DNA of 44,908 nucleotides from Gemmiger formicilis (GCF_016900095.1 NZ_JACJJP010000027.1:1-44908); one strand, 5' to 3'; shown: positions 31,191 to 40,640, counted from the first letter of the stretch. Notes: generated from the letters alone by a model not told the origin. Program-made: numbers and translations.

Positions 31191-32879
31191 ATGATCAACG
31201 GTAAAACACTGCGTGACGCCATCCTTTCCGGCGCCAACAACATTGCCAACCAGCGCGTCCGTGTGGACGAGCTGAACGTTTTCCCCGTTCCGGACGGTGA
31301 CACCGGCACCAACATGAGCATGACCATCGGTGCCGCCACCCAGGAACTGCAGGCCATGCCCGATACCTGCACCGTGGCCGAAGCCAGCAAGGCTGCCGCT
31401 TCCGCCATGCTGCGCGGCGCCCGGGGCAACTCCGGCGTCATCACCAGCCTGCTGTTCCGCGGCTTCTCCAAGGCGCTGCAGGGCAAGACCAACGCCGAGG
31501 CCGCCGACCTGGCCAAGGCGCTGCAGATGGGCGTGGAGGCTGCCTACAAGGCGGTCATGAAGCCCACCGAAGGAACCATCCTCACCGTCACCCGCCTGGC
31601 TTCCGAGGCCGCTGCGGCCTCCACCGCCACCGAAGTACCCGCCCTGTGGGCTGAGGTCATGGCTGCCGGCCAGGCCGCCCTGGAAGACACCCCCAACCAG
31701 CTGCCCGTGCTGAAGAAGGCCGGCGTGGTGGATGCGGGCGGCCAGGGCATCATGCTGGTGTTTGCCGGCATGCAGCAGGTCTTTGAAGGCCGCGGCATGG
31801 TGGCCAGCGAGGAAGTGGCCCCCAAACCCAAACTGAACAGCGAATCCGCCGGCAAGGGCGTCTTCACCGACGACCTGATGAAGGTGGAGGACATCAAGAA
31901 CGGCTACTGCACCCAGTTCCTGCTGCACAAGAACGAGAACGCCAGCGTGGCCAAGCTCCGGGCTTTCCTGGAATCCAACGGCGATTCTGTGGTGGTCATC
32001 GAGGATGACGACGTGGCCAACTGCCATGTGCACACCGCCGACCCCGGCATGATGCTCAGCGAGGCCATCAAGTACGGCTATCTGACCAACTTCAAGATCG
32101 AGAACATGCACGAGCAATTCCTGGCCCGCCAGAAGCAGGGCAAGGGCCTGGAGAAGCAGGCGGAGGCCGAAGGCCATGCCGCCGGTGAGGAGTTCGTCTA
32201 CGCCGCCGTGGACCCCGAGCGCACCTACGGCTTTGTGGCCGTGGCCGCCGGCGAAGGCCTGCGGGCCGTGTTCGGTGACCTGGGTGTGGATGCCGTTGTG
32301 TCCGGCGGTCAGACCATGAACCCCGCCACCGAGGACATCCTGGCCGCCATCCAGAGCGTGCCGGCCCAGACCGTTCTGGTTCTGCCCAACAACAAGAACA
32401 TCATCATGGCTGCGGAGCAGGCCCAGAAGCTGGCCGACCGCAAGGTTCTGGTTCTGCCCACCCGCACCGTGCCCCAGGGCATGACCGCCATGCTGAACTT
32501 TGACCCCGACGCCGCCCCCGAGGAGAACGCCGTCAACATGATGGCCGCCGCCGACAAGGTGGCCACCGGCCTGGTAACCTACGCCGCCCGGGACAGCGAG
32601 TTCGACGGCAAGCCCATCAAGAAGGGCGAGATCATGGCCCTGGAGAACGGCAAGATCGTGGCCACCGGTTCCGACATCACCAAGATGACCTATCGCCTGG
32701 CCCGCTCCATGCGCAAGAAGGATACCCAGTTCATCACGGTGATCTCCGGCTGCGACGTGGACGAAGCCGATGCCGAGCGCACCACCGAACTGGTGCAGTC
32801 CAAGTGCGGCGGCAACATCGAGGTCAGCCATATCAATGGCGGCCAGCCGGTGTACTACTACATGATCTCGGTGGAGTAA
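31191..32879 (+). CDS. fakA: DAK2-domain fatty acid kinase A family protein (FakA/YloV)
   Basis: The 562-residue protein has an N-terminal DAK2/DhaL kinase domain with PVPDGDTGTNM (about 31-41), a middle DUF1949-like region, and a C-terminal DegV-like part ending in NGGQPVYYYMISVE. FakA phosphorylates fatty acids bound by a DegV-type FakB so that they enter phospholipid synthesis. No fakB gene lies in this window. The ATG at 31191 has GAGGTG 9 nt upstream. The order Asp23-YloV-...-recG is shared with Bacillus. Confidence 0.9.
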   Translation: MINGKTLRDAILSGANNIANQRVRVDELNVFPVPDGDTGTNMSMTIGAATQELQAMPDTCTVAEASKAAASAMLRGARGNSGVITSLLFRGFSKALQGKTNAEAADLAKALQMGVEAAYKAVMKPTEGTILTVTRLASEAAAASTATEVPALWAEVMAAGQAALEDTPNQLPVLKKAGVVDAGGQGIMLVFAGMQQVFEGRGMVASEEVAPKPKLNSESAGKGVFTDDLMKVEDIKNGYCTQFLLHKNENASVAKLRAFLESNGDSVVVIEDDDVANCHVHTADPGMMLSEAIKYGYLTNFKIENMHEQFLARQKQGKGLEKQAEAEGHAAGEEFVYAAVDPERTYGFVAVAAGEGLRAVFGDLGVDAVVSGGQTMNPATEDILAAIQSVPAQTVLVLPNNKNIIMAAEQAQKLADRKVLVLPTRTVPQGMTAMLNFDPDAAPEENAVNMMAAADKVATGLVTYAARDSEFDGKPIKKGEIMALENGKIVATGSDITKMTYRLARSMRKKDTQFITVISGCDVDEADAERTTELVQSKCGGNIEVSHINGGQPVYYYMISVE

Positions 32880-32897
32880 TCCGGTTTACAAACACAC

Positions 32898-32937
32898 AAA
32901 AGGACGAATTTGTGCCAAAAGCCAGGTTCGTCCTTTT
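32898..32937 (+). terminator. Terminator after the FakA-type gene
   Basis: AAAAGGACGAA (32898-32908) pairs with TTCGTCCTTTT (32927-32937), followed by more T. The recG ribosome site begins about 40 nt later. Confidence 0.8.
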
Positions 32938-32989
32938 TTAGCATCGGAAACCCAATCCGAAAAAAATTCCCAGAAAGGAGGTCCCGCCT

Positions 32990-35032
32990 ATGCCGCCCTT
33001 GGACGGTTCCATCCAATATCTCAAGGGGGTTGGCCCCAGCTTTGCCAAAAAGTTCGAAAAACTGGGCATCACCACCGTGCGGGACCTGCTGCTGCACTAT
33101 CCCCGGCGGTACATCGATTATTCCCAGCCCTACACCGTGGCGTCCGCGCCCTACGACGTGGACTGCTGCGTGCGGGCTACCGTGCTGCAGAAGGAGCCGG
33201 ACCGGCGCATCCGGGGCGGCCGGGTGCTGACCCGGGTGCTGGCCGCCGACGACAGCGGCACCCTGAACCTGTCCTGGTTCAACGCTTCCTACGCGGCCCA
33301 GAATCTGGAAATAGGGGAGACCTACTACTTTGAAGGCAGGGTGGGGGGCACCCTGACCCGGCGGGAGATCCTGCACCCCCTGGTGCGGACCCAGGCCCAG
33401 GTATCCCTTTCGCCCCTGCTGCCGGTGTACGGCGCCACCGAGGGCCTGCCCTCCGGCCGCATTTCCCGCTGTGTGGAGGCGGCCTTGCCGGCCGCCGCCG
33501 ACCTGCCCGACCCACTGCCGCCGGAACTGCTCACCCGCTACCGCATGCCCCCAAAATCCGAGGCTGTGCGGGCCATCCACGCCCCCCACAGCACCGAGGA
33601 GGCCGCCGCCGCCCGCCGCCGCCTGATCTTTGAGGAGCTGTATATCCTGCAGCTGGGCATCTTTTTGCTGCGCAGCCATGGCCGCCGCGCCGCCGGGGCG
33701 CCCATGCGGCCGCTGGACCTGGAACCTTTCTGGCGCAGTCTGCCCTATGAACCCACCGGTGCCCAGCGCCGGGCCACCCAGGAGATCACTGCCGACCTTT
33801 GCCGCAACACTCCCATGAACCGCCTGCTGCAGGGGGACGTGGGCAGCGGCAAGACCCTGGTAGCGGCTGCCGCCATCTGGTACGCGGCCCAGAACGGCTG
33901 GCAAAGCGCCCTGCTGGCCCCCACCGAAATCCTGGCCCGGCAGCATGCCGCCACCCTGGCAGACCGGCTGGAACCCTTCGGGGTCAACGTGACCCTGCTG
34001 GTGGGCGGTATGAAAGCCGCCGAACGCCGGGTGGCCCTGGCGGCCATTGAGGACGGCCGGGCGGGCCTGGTGGTGGGCACCCACGCGGTGCTCACCGATA
34101 AGGTAGTGTTCAAGAACCTGGGCCTGGCTATTGTGGACGAACAGCATCGGTTCGGCGTGCGCCAGCGGGGCGTTCTGGTGGGCAAAGCCCGCAGCCCCCA
34201 TCTGCTGGTCATGAGCGCCACCCCCATTCCCCGCACCCTGGGCCTGCTGCTGTACGGCGACCTGGATATCTCGGTGCTGGACGAGCTGCCCCCCGGCCGC
34301 AAACCCATCAAGACCTGGTTCATCACCGGGCGCAAGCGCCGGGACATGTATGGCTATCTGGACCAGCAGATCGAAGCCGGGCACCAGGTGTATATTGTCT
34401 GCCCGGCCATCGAGGAGAACGAGCTGGATTCCGGCATGAAAGCGGTGAAACAATACTACGAGGACACCGCCTGCGCCCTGCTGCCCCACCGGCGGATCGG
34501 CCTGCTCCACGGCAAGCTGAAACCCAAGGAAAAGGACGAGATCATGCAGCAGTTCAAGGAGGGCAAGCTGGATGTGCTGGTCAGCACCACCGTCATCGAG
34601 GTGGGCGTGGACGTGCCCAACGCCACCGTCATGGTCATCGAGAATGCCGAGCGCTTCGGCCTTTCCGCCCTGCACCAGCTTCGAGGCCGGGTGGGGCGGG
34701 GTGCAGCGGATTCCTGCTGCATCCTCATTTCGGACAATGAGAACGATTCGGTGAAGGAGCGGCTGCATTTCCTCTGCCACACTTCCGACGGCTTTGCGGT
34801 GGCCCGGTATGACCTGGAACACCGGGGACCGGGGGATTTCTTCGGCGAAGCCCAGCACGGCCTGCCCACTTTGCGGGTGGCAGACCTGGTACAGGATACC
34901 CGTACCCTGAAGGTGGCCCAGCAGGAAGCCAAGGAGCTGCTGACCAAGGACCCCAACCTGGCTCTGCCCGAACACCGGGAACTTTCCGACGAGGTGGAAC
35001 GGCTGTTCGCCACCGCCGGCGCCATGAATTGA
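32990..35032 (+). CDS. recG: ATP-dependent DNA helicase RecG
   Basis: RecG drives branch migration and fork reversal. The 680-residue product has an N-terminal wedge/OB region (about 60-160, with GTLNLSWFNASY), Walker A QGDVGSGKT, the DEQH box (VDEQHRFG), SATPIPRT, and the C-terminal QLRGRVGRG. AGGAGGT lies 7 nt before the ATG. It follows the FakA-type gene after a terminator and precedes the carboxypeptidase gene, which has its own promoter. Confidence 0.96.
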   Translation: MPPLDGSIQYLKGVGPSFAKKFEKLGITTVRDLLLHYPRRYIDYSQPYTVASAPYDVDCCVRATVLQKEPDRRIRGGRVLTRVLAADDSGTLNLSWFNASYAAQNLEIGETYYFEGRVGGTLTRREILHPLVRTQAQVSLSPLLPVYGATEGLPSGRISRCVEAALPAAADLPDPLPPELLTRYRMPPKSEAVRAIHAPHSTEEAAAARRRLIFEELYILQLGIFLLRSHGRRAAGAPMRPLDLEPFWRSLPYEPTGAQRRATQEITADLCRNTPMNRLLQGDVGSGKTLVAAAAIWYAAQNGWQSALLAPTEILARQHAATLADRLEPFGVNVTLLVGGMKAAERRVALAAIEDGRAGLVVGTHAVLTDKVVFKNLGLAIVDEQHRFGVRQRGVLVGKARSPHLLVMSATPIPRTLGLLLYGDLDISVLDELPPGRKPIKTWFITGRKRRDMYGYLDQQIEAGHQVYIVCPAIEENELDSGMKAVKQYYEDTACALLPHRRIGLLHGKLKPKEKDEIMQQFKEGKLDVLVSTTVIEVGVDVPNATVMVIENAERFGLSALHQLRGRVGRGAADSCCILISDNENDSVKERLHFLCHTSDGFAVARYDLEHRGPGDFFGEAQHGLPTLRVADLVQDTRTLKVAQQEAKELLTKDPNLALPEHRELSDEVERLFATAGAMN

Positions 35033-35042
35033 GGGACAAGGT

Positions 35043-35071
35043 TTGTGCCGGACCGAACTTTTTGGTATACT
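35043..35071 (+). promoter_or_regulatory. Promoter of the D,D-carboxypeptidase gene
   Basis: TTGTGC (35043-35048), a 17-bp spacer and TATACT (35066-35071) preceded by TTGG. Confidence 0.7.
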
Positions 35072-35123
35072 ATATCTGTATCCGCGGGTGTGCCCGCATG
35101 ACCTGTGAACCAAGGAACGTCAT

Positions 35124-36458
35124 ATGGATTTACATCGCCTGAAAAAATGTCTGGCTGCCTGCCTGACGGTGCTGGTGCTGGCCTGCCTGCTGGCAGCGCC
35201 TGCGTCGGCCATGTCGGGGTATGACCCCGACTTCGAGATCAGTGCTCCGGCGGCCTATGTGGTGAATCTGGACACCAATCTGGTTGTCTATGAGAAGAAC
35301 AGCGACACCTCCATGGAGGCGGCCAGCCTGACCAAACTGATGACCATCATCCTGATGCTCAAGACGTATCAGGATCAGCTGGATACAGTCACGGTGACTG
35401 CTCCCAGCTATATCTACGATATTCTGTATGGTAAGGATGCCTCTACCGCCGACATTCGAAGGGGGGAGACCCACACCCTGCGCAGTCTGCTGTACGCCAT
35501 GCTTCTGCCCAGCGCCAACGAGGCGGCCTATATGGTGGCCGACTACATGAGCGGCGGCAGCATCGACAACTTTGTGGCCATGATGAACGACGAGGCCAAG
35601 GCCATCGGCTGCACCGGCACCACCTTCACCGACCCTTGCGGCCTGGATCCCGGCAACGTGACCACCGCCCGGGATGCCTACCTGCTGCTGCGGGCGGCCA
35701 TGAGCTACGACGCCTTTGTGGAGGTGGCGGGGACCAGCACCTACCAGATGCCTGCTTCCACCGCCCACGATGCGCCCTACAACATCCTGACCACCGATAA
35801 GATGCTGGTTTCCGGTACCAACTATTACCGGGAATACACCCAGGGCGGCAAGACCGGCAGCCTGTCCGACTGGCAGAACTTTGCCAGCTGGCACACCAAG
35901 GACGGCATCAGCTACATCTGCGTGGTGCTCCACAGTTCGCTGTCTGTGGATAACAGACCGGCTCTGTACGAAACGGCACAGCTCATGGACTGGGCCTTTG
36001 CCACCTTCTCGGTATCCGCCGCCCTGGATACCACCCAGCCCATCTCGGAACTGCCGGTGCGTTATTCCACCGAGGCAGACACCGTCATGCTTTACCCGGT
36101 GGATGATATGCTCACCCTGCTGCCCAGCGACGGCGGCGCCTCCCTGACCCAGCAGACCTTCCACCTGCCGGACAGCCTGCCTGCCCCCATCACCCAGGGG
36201 GATGTGGTGGGCAGCGTGACCGTTTCCATCCAGGGGGAGGAAGTGGGCACGGTGGACCTGATTGCCGGCAGCAATGTATCCCGCAACCAGGTGCTGTACA
36301 CCATGTCCCGGGTGGGCGAATTTTTCAGCTCCACCTACTTCAAGGTCGTGGTCATCATCACCATGATCACGGTGGCGGTTTACGCCTTTGTCTGGGTGGC
36401 CGCCATGCTCATGGCCATCAACGAGGAAGGCAAGAGGATGGGCAAACGCCGCCGCTGA
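35124..36458 (+). CDS. D-alanyl-D-alanine carboxypeptidase (PBP5/DacA family)
   Basis: This secreted enzyme trims the terminal D-Ala of peptidoglycan stem peptides. The 444-residue product has a signal peptide (1-29, ending ASA), the active-site SLTK (S68, K71), SAN (130-132) and KTG (243-245). A C-terminal beta domain and a C-terminal membrane segment (about 405-430) follow, with a short cytosolic basic tail. PBP5 relatives often end in an amphipathic helix, so a true transmembrane anchor is notable. AAGGA lies 7 nt before the ATG. It ends at a terminator shared with the convergent IreB gene. Confidence 0.93.
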   Translation: MDLHRLKKCLAACLTVLVLACLLAAPASAMSGYDPDFEISAPAAYVVNLDTNLVVYEKNSDTSMEAASLTKLMTIILMLKTYQDQLDTVTVTAPSYIYDILYGKDASTADIRRGETHTLRSLLYAMLLPSANEAAYMVADYMSGGSIDNFVAMMNDEAKAIGCTGTTFTDPCGLDPGNVTTARDAYLLLRAAMSYDAFVEVAGTSTYQMPASTAHDAPYNILTTDKMLVSGTNYYREYTQGGKTGSLSDWQNFASWHTKDGISYICVVLHSSLSVDNRPALYETAQLMDWAFATFSVSAALDTTQPISELPVRYSTEADTVMLYPVDDMLTLLPSDGGASLTQQTFHLPDSLPAPITQGDVVGSVTVSIQGEEVGTVDLIAGSNVSRNQVLYTMSRVGEFFSSTYFKVVVIITMITVAVYAFVWVAAMLMAINEEGKRMGKRRR

Positions 36459-36475
36459 CCGGAACAAACCAAAAC

Positions 36476-36509
36476 AAAACCGGACCGGGAATTTCCCGGT
36501 CCGGTTTTT
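36476..36509. terminator. Bidirectional terminator between the carboxypeptidase and IreB-family genes
   Basis: AAAACCGGACCGGGA (36476-36490) pairs with TCCCGGTCCGGTTTT (36494-36508), followed by T on both strands. Confidence 0.9.
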
Positions 36510-36525
36510 GCATGTCAGTTCAGGA

Positions 36526-36780
36526 TCAGCCGCGCTTCACATAGTCACGCACCAGCGCCTGCAGCAGATCGTCGCGGTCAATGCGACGGATCAGGGCACG
36601 GGCATTCTTGTAGGTGGTGATGTAGGTGGGGTCCTCCGAAAGGATGTAGCCCACAAGCTGGTTGACGGGGTTATAGCCCTTTTCTTCCAGCGCGCTGTAT
36701 ACCAGCATCATAACCTGCTTGATCTCCTGGTCTTTATCGTCGTGGATGGAAAAGACAGCAGTCGGTTCCGAAATCGCCAT
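36526..36780 (-). CDS. IreB-family (UPF0297) regulatory phosphoprotein
   Basis: The 84-residue protein matches the UPF0297/IreB family: VYSALEEKGYNPVNQLVGYILSEDP (about 25-49) and ARALIRRIDRDDLL. In Enterococcus, IreB is phosphorylated by the IreK Ser/Thr kinase and affects cephalosporin resistance. I start at the ATG at 36780, 9 nt after AAAGGGGG; an upstream TTG has GAGG only 2 nt away. It has its own strong promoter and converges on the carboxypeptidase gene. Confidence 0.88.
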   Translation of the reverse strand: MAISEPTAVFSIHDDKDQEIKQVMMLVYSALEEKGYNPVNQLVGYILSEDPTYITTYKNARALIRRIDRDDLLQALVRDYVKRG

Positions 36781-36827
36781 GGCAACAACCCCCTTTGTCA
36801 ATCCTCTTTTAGGAATTTCTGCCTTCC

Positions 36828-36856
36828 ATTATATACGATTTTTTCCGGTTTCGCAA
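36828..36856 (-). promoter_or_regulatory. Promoter of the IreB-family gene
   Basis: On the minus strand TTGCGA (36856-36851), a 17-bp spacer and TATAAT (36833-36828). Confidence 0.8.
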
Positions 36857-36923
36857 GGGGCTCACACGGCGAAACCCACAAAAAAGCCGTATTTTGGTCG
36901 GAAAATTTTGCCAAACTCGGAAC

Positions 36924-38054
36924 TCAGTCCTGCAGGACCTCGCCGTGGCGGATGACAGTGCGGATGTTCAGGTCGGCGTCGGCCAGAATCACGTTGCCGA
37001 TGCGCCCTTCCGCCAGGCTGCCGTAGTCCTCCTCGATGCCGATGCAGCGGGCCGGGTTCTCGGAAGCGGCGCGCACGGCGCTTTCCAGAGGCACGCCCAT
37101 CTCCCGCACCGCGTGGCGCATGCAGTCGTACAGGCAGGTGGCGCTGCCCGCAATGGTGTCGGGGTGCTCGGTCAGGGTGGCGCGGGGCCCGCGCACCGTC
37201 ACGGCCTGGCCGCCCAGGCTGTAGGCGCCGTCCGGCAGACCGCAGGCCATCATGCTGTCGGCAATCAGCACCACGTGATCATCCCCGAAGGTATTGAAGG
37301 TAAACCGTACCACCGCGGGGTGAATGTGCACACCGTCGGTGATCAGCTCCACCATGGCGCCGTCTTCCAGGGCAGCGATGATGGGGCCGGGTTCCCGGTG
37401 GTTGATGCCGGGCATGGCGTTGTACAGGTGGGTCATGTGGTTGGCGCCGGCGGCAAAGGCAGCCTTGGCGGTGTCATAGTCGGTGCAGGTGTGGGCGATG
37501 GAGATGCACACTTCCTTGCTGCACTCCTTGATGAAGTCCAGGTTGCCCGGCTCTTCGGGAGCCACGTCCACCAGCTTGATCAGACCGCCGGAACGCTCGT
37601 TCAGGCGGCGGAACATGCCGGCGTCGGCAGCCATGACGTACTTGGGATTCTGGGCACCCACCTTCTTGGGGCTGATGTAGGGGCCTTCCATGTTGATGCC
37701 CACCAGGTCGGCACCCCGCTCGTTCTTGTGGGCGGCGGCCACGTCCATGATGCCGTTCAGAATCTCCTCACTGAAGGTCATGGTAGCCGGGCAGATGGCC
37801 AGCACACCTTTGCTGGCCTCGAAATCGGCGATGGCCTGCAGACCTTCGGGATCTGCGTCGCAGAAATCATGGCCCACGGCACCGTGGAAGTGGATGTCCA
37901 CCAGGCCGGGCAGGGCGTACAGCCCGTCGGCGTCAATGACCTGTTCCCCGGGTTCGGCCTTGGCCTGGGGCACGATCCGGCCGTTGCGGATGACCAGATC
38001 CTGTACGGCAAAGGTGTGCTGCGGGGTATAAACCTTGGCGTTGCGGATAATCAT
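36924..38054 (-). CDS. nagA: N-acetylglucosamine-6-phosphate deacetylase
   Basis: NagA removes acetate from GlcNAc-6-P to give glucosamine-6-P. The 376-residue amidohydrolase has the HFHG metal motif (H55, H57), MEGPYISPKK, AHTCTDY, THLYNAMPG and IADSMMA. GAGGAAC lies 5 nt before the ATG. It is the second gene after nagB, separated by a hairpin that may lower its expression. Together with the PTS gene it completes GlcNAc catabolism to fructose-6-P. Confidence 0.95.
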   Translation of the reverse strand: MIIRNAKVYTPQHTFAVQDLVIRNGRIVPQAKAEPGEQVIDADGLYALPGLVDIHFHGAVGHDFCDADPEGLQAIADFEASKGVLAICPATMTFSEEILNGIMDVAAAHKNERGADLVGINMEGPYISPKKVGAQNPKYVMAADAGMFRRLNERSGGLIKLVDVAPEEPGNLDFIKECSKEVCISIAHTCTDYDTAKAAFAAGANHMTHLYNAMPGINHREPGPIIAALEDGAMVELITDGVHIHPAVVRFTFNTFGDDHVVLIADSMMACGLPDGAYSLGGQAVTVRGPRATLTEHPDTIAGSATCLYDCMRHAVREMGVPLESAVRAASENPARCIGIEEDYGSLAEGRIGNVILADADLNIRTVIRHGEVLQD

Positions 38055-38077
38055 AGTATGTTCCTCACTTATTTGAT

Positions 38078-38104
38078 AAAACCCCCGCCCCGGCGGGGCA
38101 GGGG
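38078..38104 (-). terminator. Hairpin between nagB and nagA
   Basis: On the minus strand CCCCTGCCCC (38104-38095) pairs around a GCC loop with GGGGCGGGGG and is followed by TTTT. It lies within the nagBA operon and should act as a partial terminator or mRNA processing boundary. Confidence 0.6.
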
Positions 38105-38120
38105 AGTGGTGGTGGGATAA

Positions 38121-38846
38121 TCAGATCTCGCTCAGTGCTTCCTCATCGCCGACCAGGATGAAGTCGGGATGCATCTGCAGGATGGAGGCGGGCACTTCGG
38201 GGGTGACCGGGCCGAAGAAAGCCTTCTTCACAATGGCAGCTTTGTCCTTGCCGCTGGCCACCAGCAGCACCTTGCGGGCCTGCATAATGGTCTTGATGCC
38301 CATGGTGTAGGCCTGGCGGGGCACGTCGTCGATGCTGTCGAAGAAGCGCTTGTTGGCCTCGATGGTTTCCTGGGTCAGGTCCACGCAGTGGGTGCCCAGC
38401 TCAAAGGCGGCACCGGGCTCGTTGAAGCCAATGTGGCCGTCATGGCCGATGCCCAGCAGCTGCAGGTCGATGCCGCCCACGCTGCGGATCACTTCGTCAT
38501 AGCGCTTGCACTCGGCCTCGGCGTCCAGGTTGGTGCCGTCGGGCAGGTTGATACGGTCATGGTTGATGTTCACATGGTTGAACAGGTTGTCATGCATGAA
38601 GTACCAGTAGCTTTGGGGGTTCTCCCGGGGCAGGCCGCGGTATTCGTCCAGGTTGACGGTGGTCACTTCGGAGAAATCCAGGTCACCCTTGTTGTACCAG
38701 TCGATCAGCTGCTTGTAAGTGCCTACGGGGGTACCGCCGGTGGCCAGACCCAGCACACAGTTGGGCTTCATGATGACCTGGGCCGAAATGATGTTGGCGG
38801 CCTTGCGGGACATATCCTTGTAGTCTTTTGCACGAATGATTTTCAT
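38121..38846 (-). CDS. nagB: Glucosamine-6-phosphate deaminase
   Basis: NagB converts glucosamine-6-P to fructose-6-P and ammonia. The 241-residue product has GLATGGTPVG (about 34-43), NLDEYRGL and the GIGHDGHIGFNEPG active-site segment, as in the hexameric NagB family. The ATG at 38846 has GGAGG 10 nt upstream; an in-frame start at 38891 has no ribosome site. It is first of nagBA, with its own promoter. Confidence 0.96.
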   Translation of the reverse strand: MKIIRAKDYKDMSRKAANIISAQVIMKPNCVLGLATGGTPVGTYKQLIDWYNKGDLDFSEVTTVNLDEYRGLPRENPQSYWYFMHDNLFNHVNINHDRINLPDGTNLDAEAECKRYDEVIRSVGGIDLQLLGIGHDGHIGFNEPGAAFELGTHCVDLTQETIEANKRFFDSIDDVPRQAYTMGIKTIMQARKVLLVASGKDKAAIVKKAFFGPVTPEVPASILQMHPDFILVGDEEALSEI

Positions 38847-38899
38847 AGTCAATGAACCTCCGGAAATGTGGGATCGTGGTGAATGTTTCAACTGCCTTT

Positions 38900-38928
38900 A
38901 GTATAGCAATTCCGCCCGGAAAAAGCAA
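38900..38928 (-). promoter_or_regulatory. Promoter of nagBA
   Basis: On the minus strand TTGCTT (38928-38923), a 17-bp spacer and TATACT (38905-38900) with TGC before it. The rest of the gap 38847-39164 is AT-rich and holds only this promoter and the upstream terminator. Confidence 0.75.
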
Positions 38929-39066
38929 TCTGAAAAAACGAGCATTTTGTGCGAAAAAGTGAAAAAATGGGCTAACAGGCGCAATCTTTTCTTCGTAAAC
39001 CGGGCGGGAAAACACAGCGGCGGGCCACCAAGGAAAACGAAGAAAAAATACCGGGCAAGCAGGCAC

Positions 39067-39104
39067 AAAAAAGGCCACGGGCGGGCAGAACGCCCGCCCG
39101 TGGC
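39067..39104 (-). terminator. Terminator of the PTS gene
   Basis: A 13-bp GC-rich stem (39074-39086 with 39092-39104) is followed on the minus strand by TTTTTT (39072-39067). Confidence 0.88.
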
Positions 39105-39164
39105 GGTACATGCAGCGGAGAGAACCAGCGGCTCCGCCCCGGAAACGGCTGCGAAAGAAGTGCC

Positions 39165-40640
39165 TTACAGCATCTTCTTCAGCTCATCGTACACGAACTG
39201 CACCTTCGGACCGATGACGACCTGGCAAGCAGTCTTGCTGGGACGGATGACACCGGCGGCGCCGGCAGCCTTGACGGCCTTCTCATCAACAGCGGTGCTG
39301 TCCTTCACTTCGAAGCGCAGGCGGGTGGCGCAATAGTCAACGTTGGCCACGTTGCCCTTGCCGCCGATAGCGGCCAGAACGCCGGAAGCGATGGCGGTGA
39401 AGTCATTGTTCGCCAGCTGGATGTTGGATTCGGCAGCTTCGGCATCCTCATCTTCACGGCCCGGGGTAACCAGGTTGAACTTGGTGATGGCGAAGCGGAA
39501 CACAACGTAGAAGACGATGAAAGCGGCAATGCCCAGAGGAATGATCATCCAAGTGTTGGCATGGGCCGGCAGAGAAGCGGAGAAGACCAGGTCAGTGGCA
39601 CCGGCAGAGAACATGAAGCCGGCACGGAACCCAACGTAGTAGGTGATGACGGTGAAGATGCCGTACAGCAGGGCGTACACCACGTACAGGGGGAAGCACA
39701 GGAACATGAAGCCGAATTCGAAGGGCTCGGTAACGCCGCAGACGAAAGCGCAGATAGCGGCGGAGGTGACCAGGCCGATGGCGGCCTTCTTGTTCTTGGC
39801 GGTGTGGACCATGGCCAGAGCAGCACCGGGGATACCGAACATCATGCAGGGGAAGAAGCCGGACATATACATGCCGAGGCTCCAGGTGACATCCTGAGAG
39901 GTCTCGCCGGCCCAGTAATGGGTCAGGTCGCCCAGGCCGATGGTGTCAAACCAGAACACGTTGTTCAGAGCGTGATGCAGGCCGGTGGGGATCAGCAGAC
40001 GGTTGAAGAAGGCGTACAGACCGGCACCGAAGCCGCCCAGACCAACGATGGCGTCGCCAACCCAGACCAGAGCGTTGAAGATCAACGGCCACAGGAACAG
40101 CAGGATGACGGAAACCACGATGGAGACCAGGCCGGTGACGATGGCCACGCAGCGCTTGCCGCTGAAGAAGGCCAGCCAGTCAGGCAGCTGGGTGCTCTTG
40201 AACTTGTTGTAGCAGGTGGCGCCGATGATCGCGGCCAGGATGCCGATGAAGGCATTGCCGGCGGTTTTCTGGAAGGCAATGTAGGTAGAGGTGCCTTCGG
40301 TCAGGTTCATGAAGGGCAGAGCGCTGACGACGGCCACGCTCAGCAGCTGGGTCATCATCAGGTAGCTGACCAGGCCGGCCAGAGCAGCGGTGCCGTCATG
40401 GTCGTCGGACAGGCCAACGGCAGCGCCGACGGCGAACAGCCAGGCCATGTTGTCGATCAAAGCGCCGCCGGCTTTGATCAGGATGAAACCGACGGTGTAA
40501 GCCAAACCGGTGGTTTCGCCGGCAGCACCCATGGCAGCCGGAGCCAACGCGTAGCCCAGGCCCATCAGGATACCGCAGACGGGCAGCGCGGCAACGGGCA
40601 GCATAAGCGCCTTGCCGAGCTTCTGCAAGAATTTCATCAT
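39165..40640 (-). CDS. nagE: PTS IICB transporter, N-acetylglucosamine/glucose type
   Basis: This 491-residue phosphotransferase permease brings in sugar and phosphorylates it. It has a IIC part of eight to ten membrane segments (about 1-385, with the GVTEPFEFGFMF motif) and a IIB domain whose phospho-cysteine is in NVDYCATRLRFEV (near 428). No IIA domain is attached, so a separate IIA is needed. The location beside nagA and nagB supports GlcNAc as substrate, but glucose-specific homologues look similar. AGGAGG lies 9 nt before the ATG at 40640. Confidence 0.88.
   Translation of the reverse strand: MMKFLQKLGKALMLPVAALPVCGILMGLGYALAPAAMGAAGETTGLAYTVGFILIKAGGALIDNMAWLFAVGAAVGLSDDHDGTAALAGLVSYLMMTQLLSVAVVSALPFMNLTEGTSTYIAFQKTAGNAFIGILAAIIGATCYNKFKSTQLPDWLAFFSGKRCVAIVTGLVSIVVSVILLFLWPLIFNALVWVGDAIVGLGGFGAGLYAFFNRLLIPTGLHHALNNVFWFDTIGLGDLTHYWAGETSQDVTWSLGMYMSGFFPCMMFGIPGAALAMVHTAKNKKAAIGLVTSAAICAFVCGVTEPFEFGFMFLCFPLYVVYALLYGIFTVITYYVGFRAGFMFSAGATDLVFSASLPAHANTWMIIPLGIAAFIVFYVVFRFAITKFNLVTPGREDEDAEAAESNIQLANNDFTAIASGVLAAIGGKGNVANVDYCATRLRFEVKDSTAVDEKAVKAAGAAGVIRPSKTACQVVIGPKVQFVYDELKKML

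Noticed and set aside
32858-35113. 751-codon minus-strand open frame opposite recG
   Set aside because: No ribosome site or domain; recG motifs occupy the plus strand.
36870-36923. ACGGC...GCCGT inverted repeat after nagA
   Set aside because: A 5-bp stem with a 15-nt loop and no U-tract following it on the minus strand; not a credible nagA terminator.
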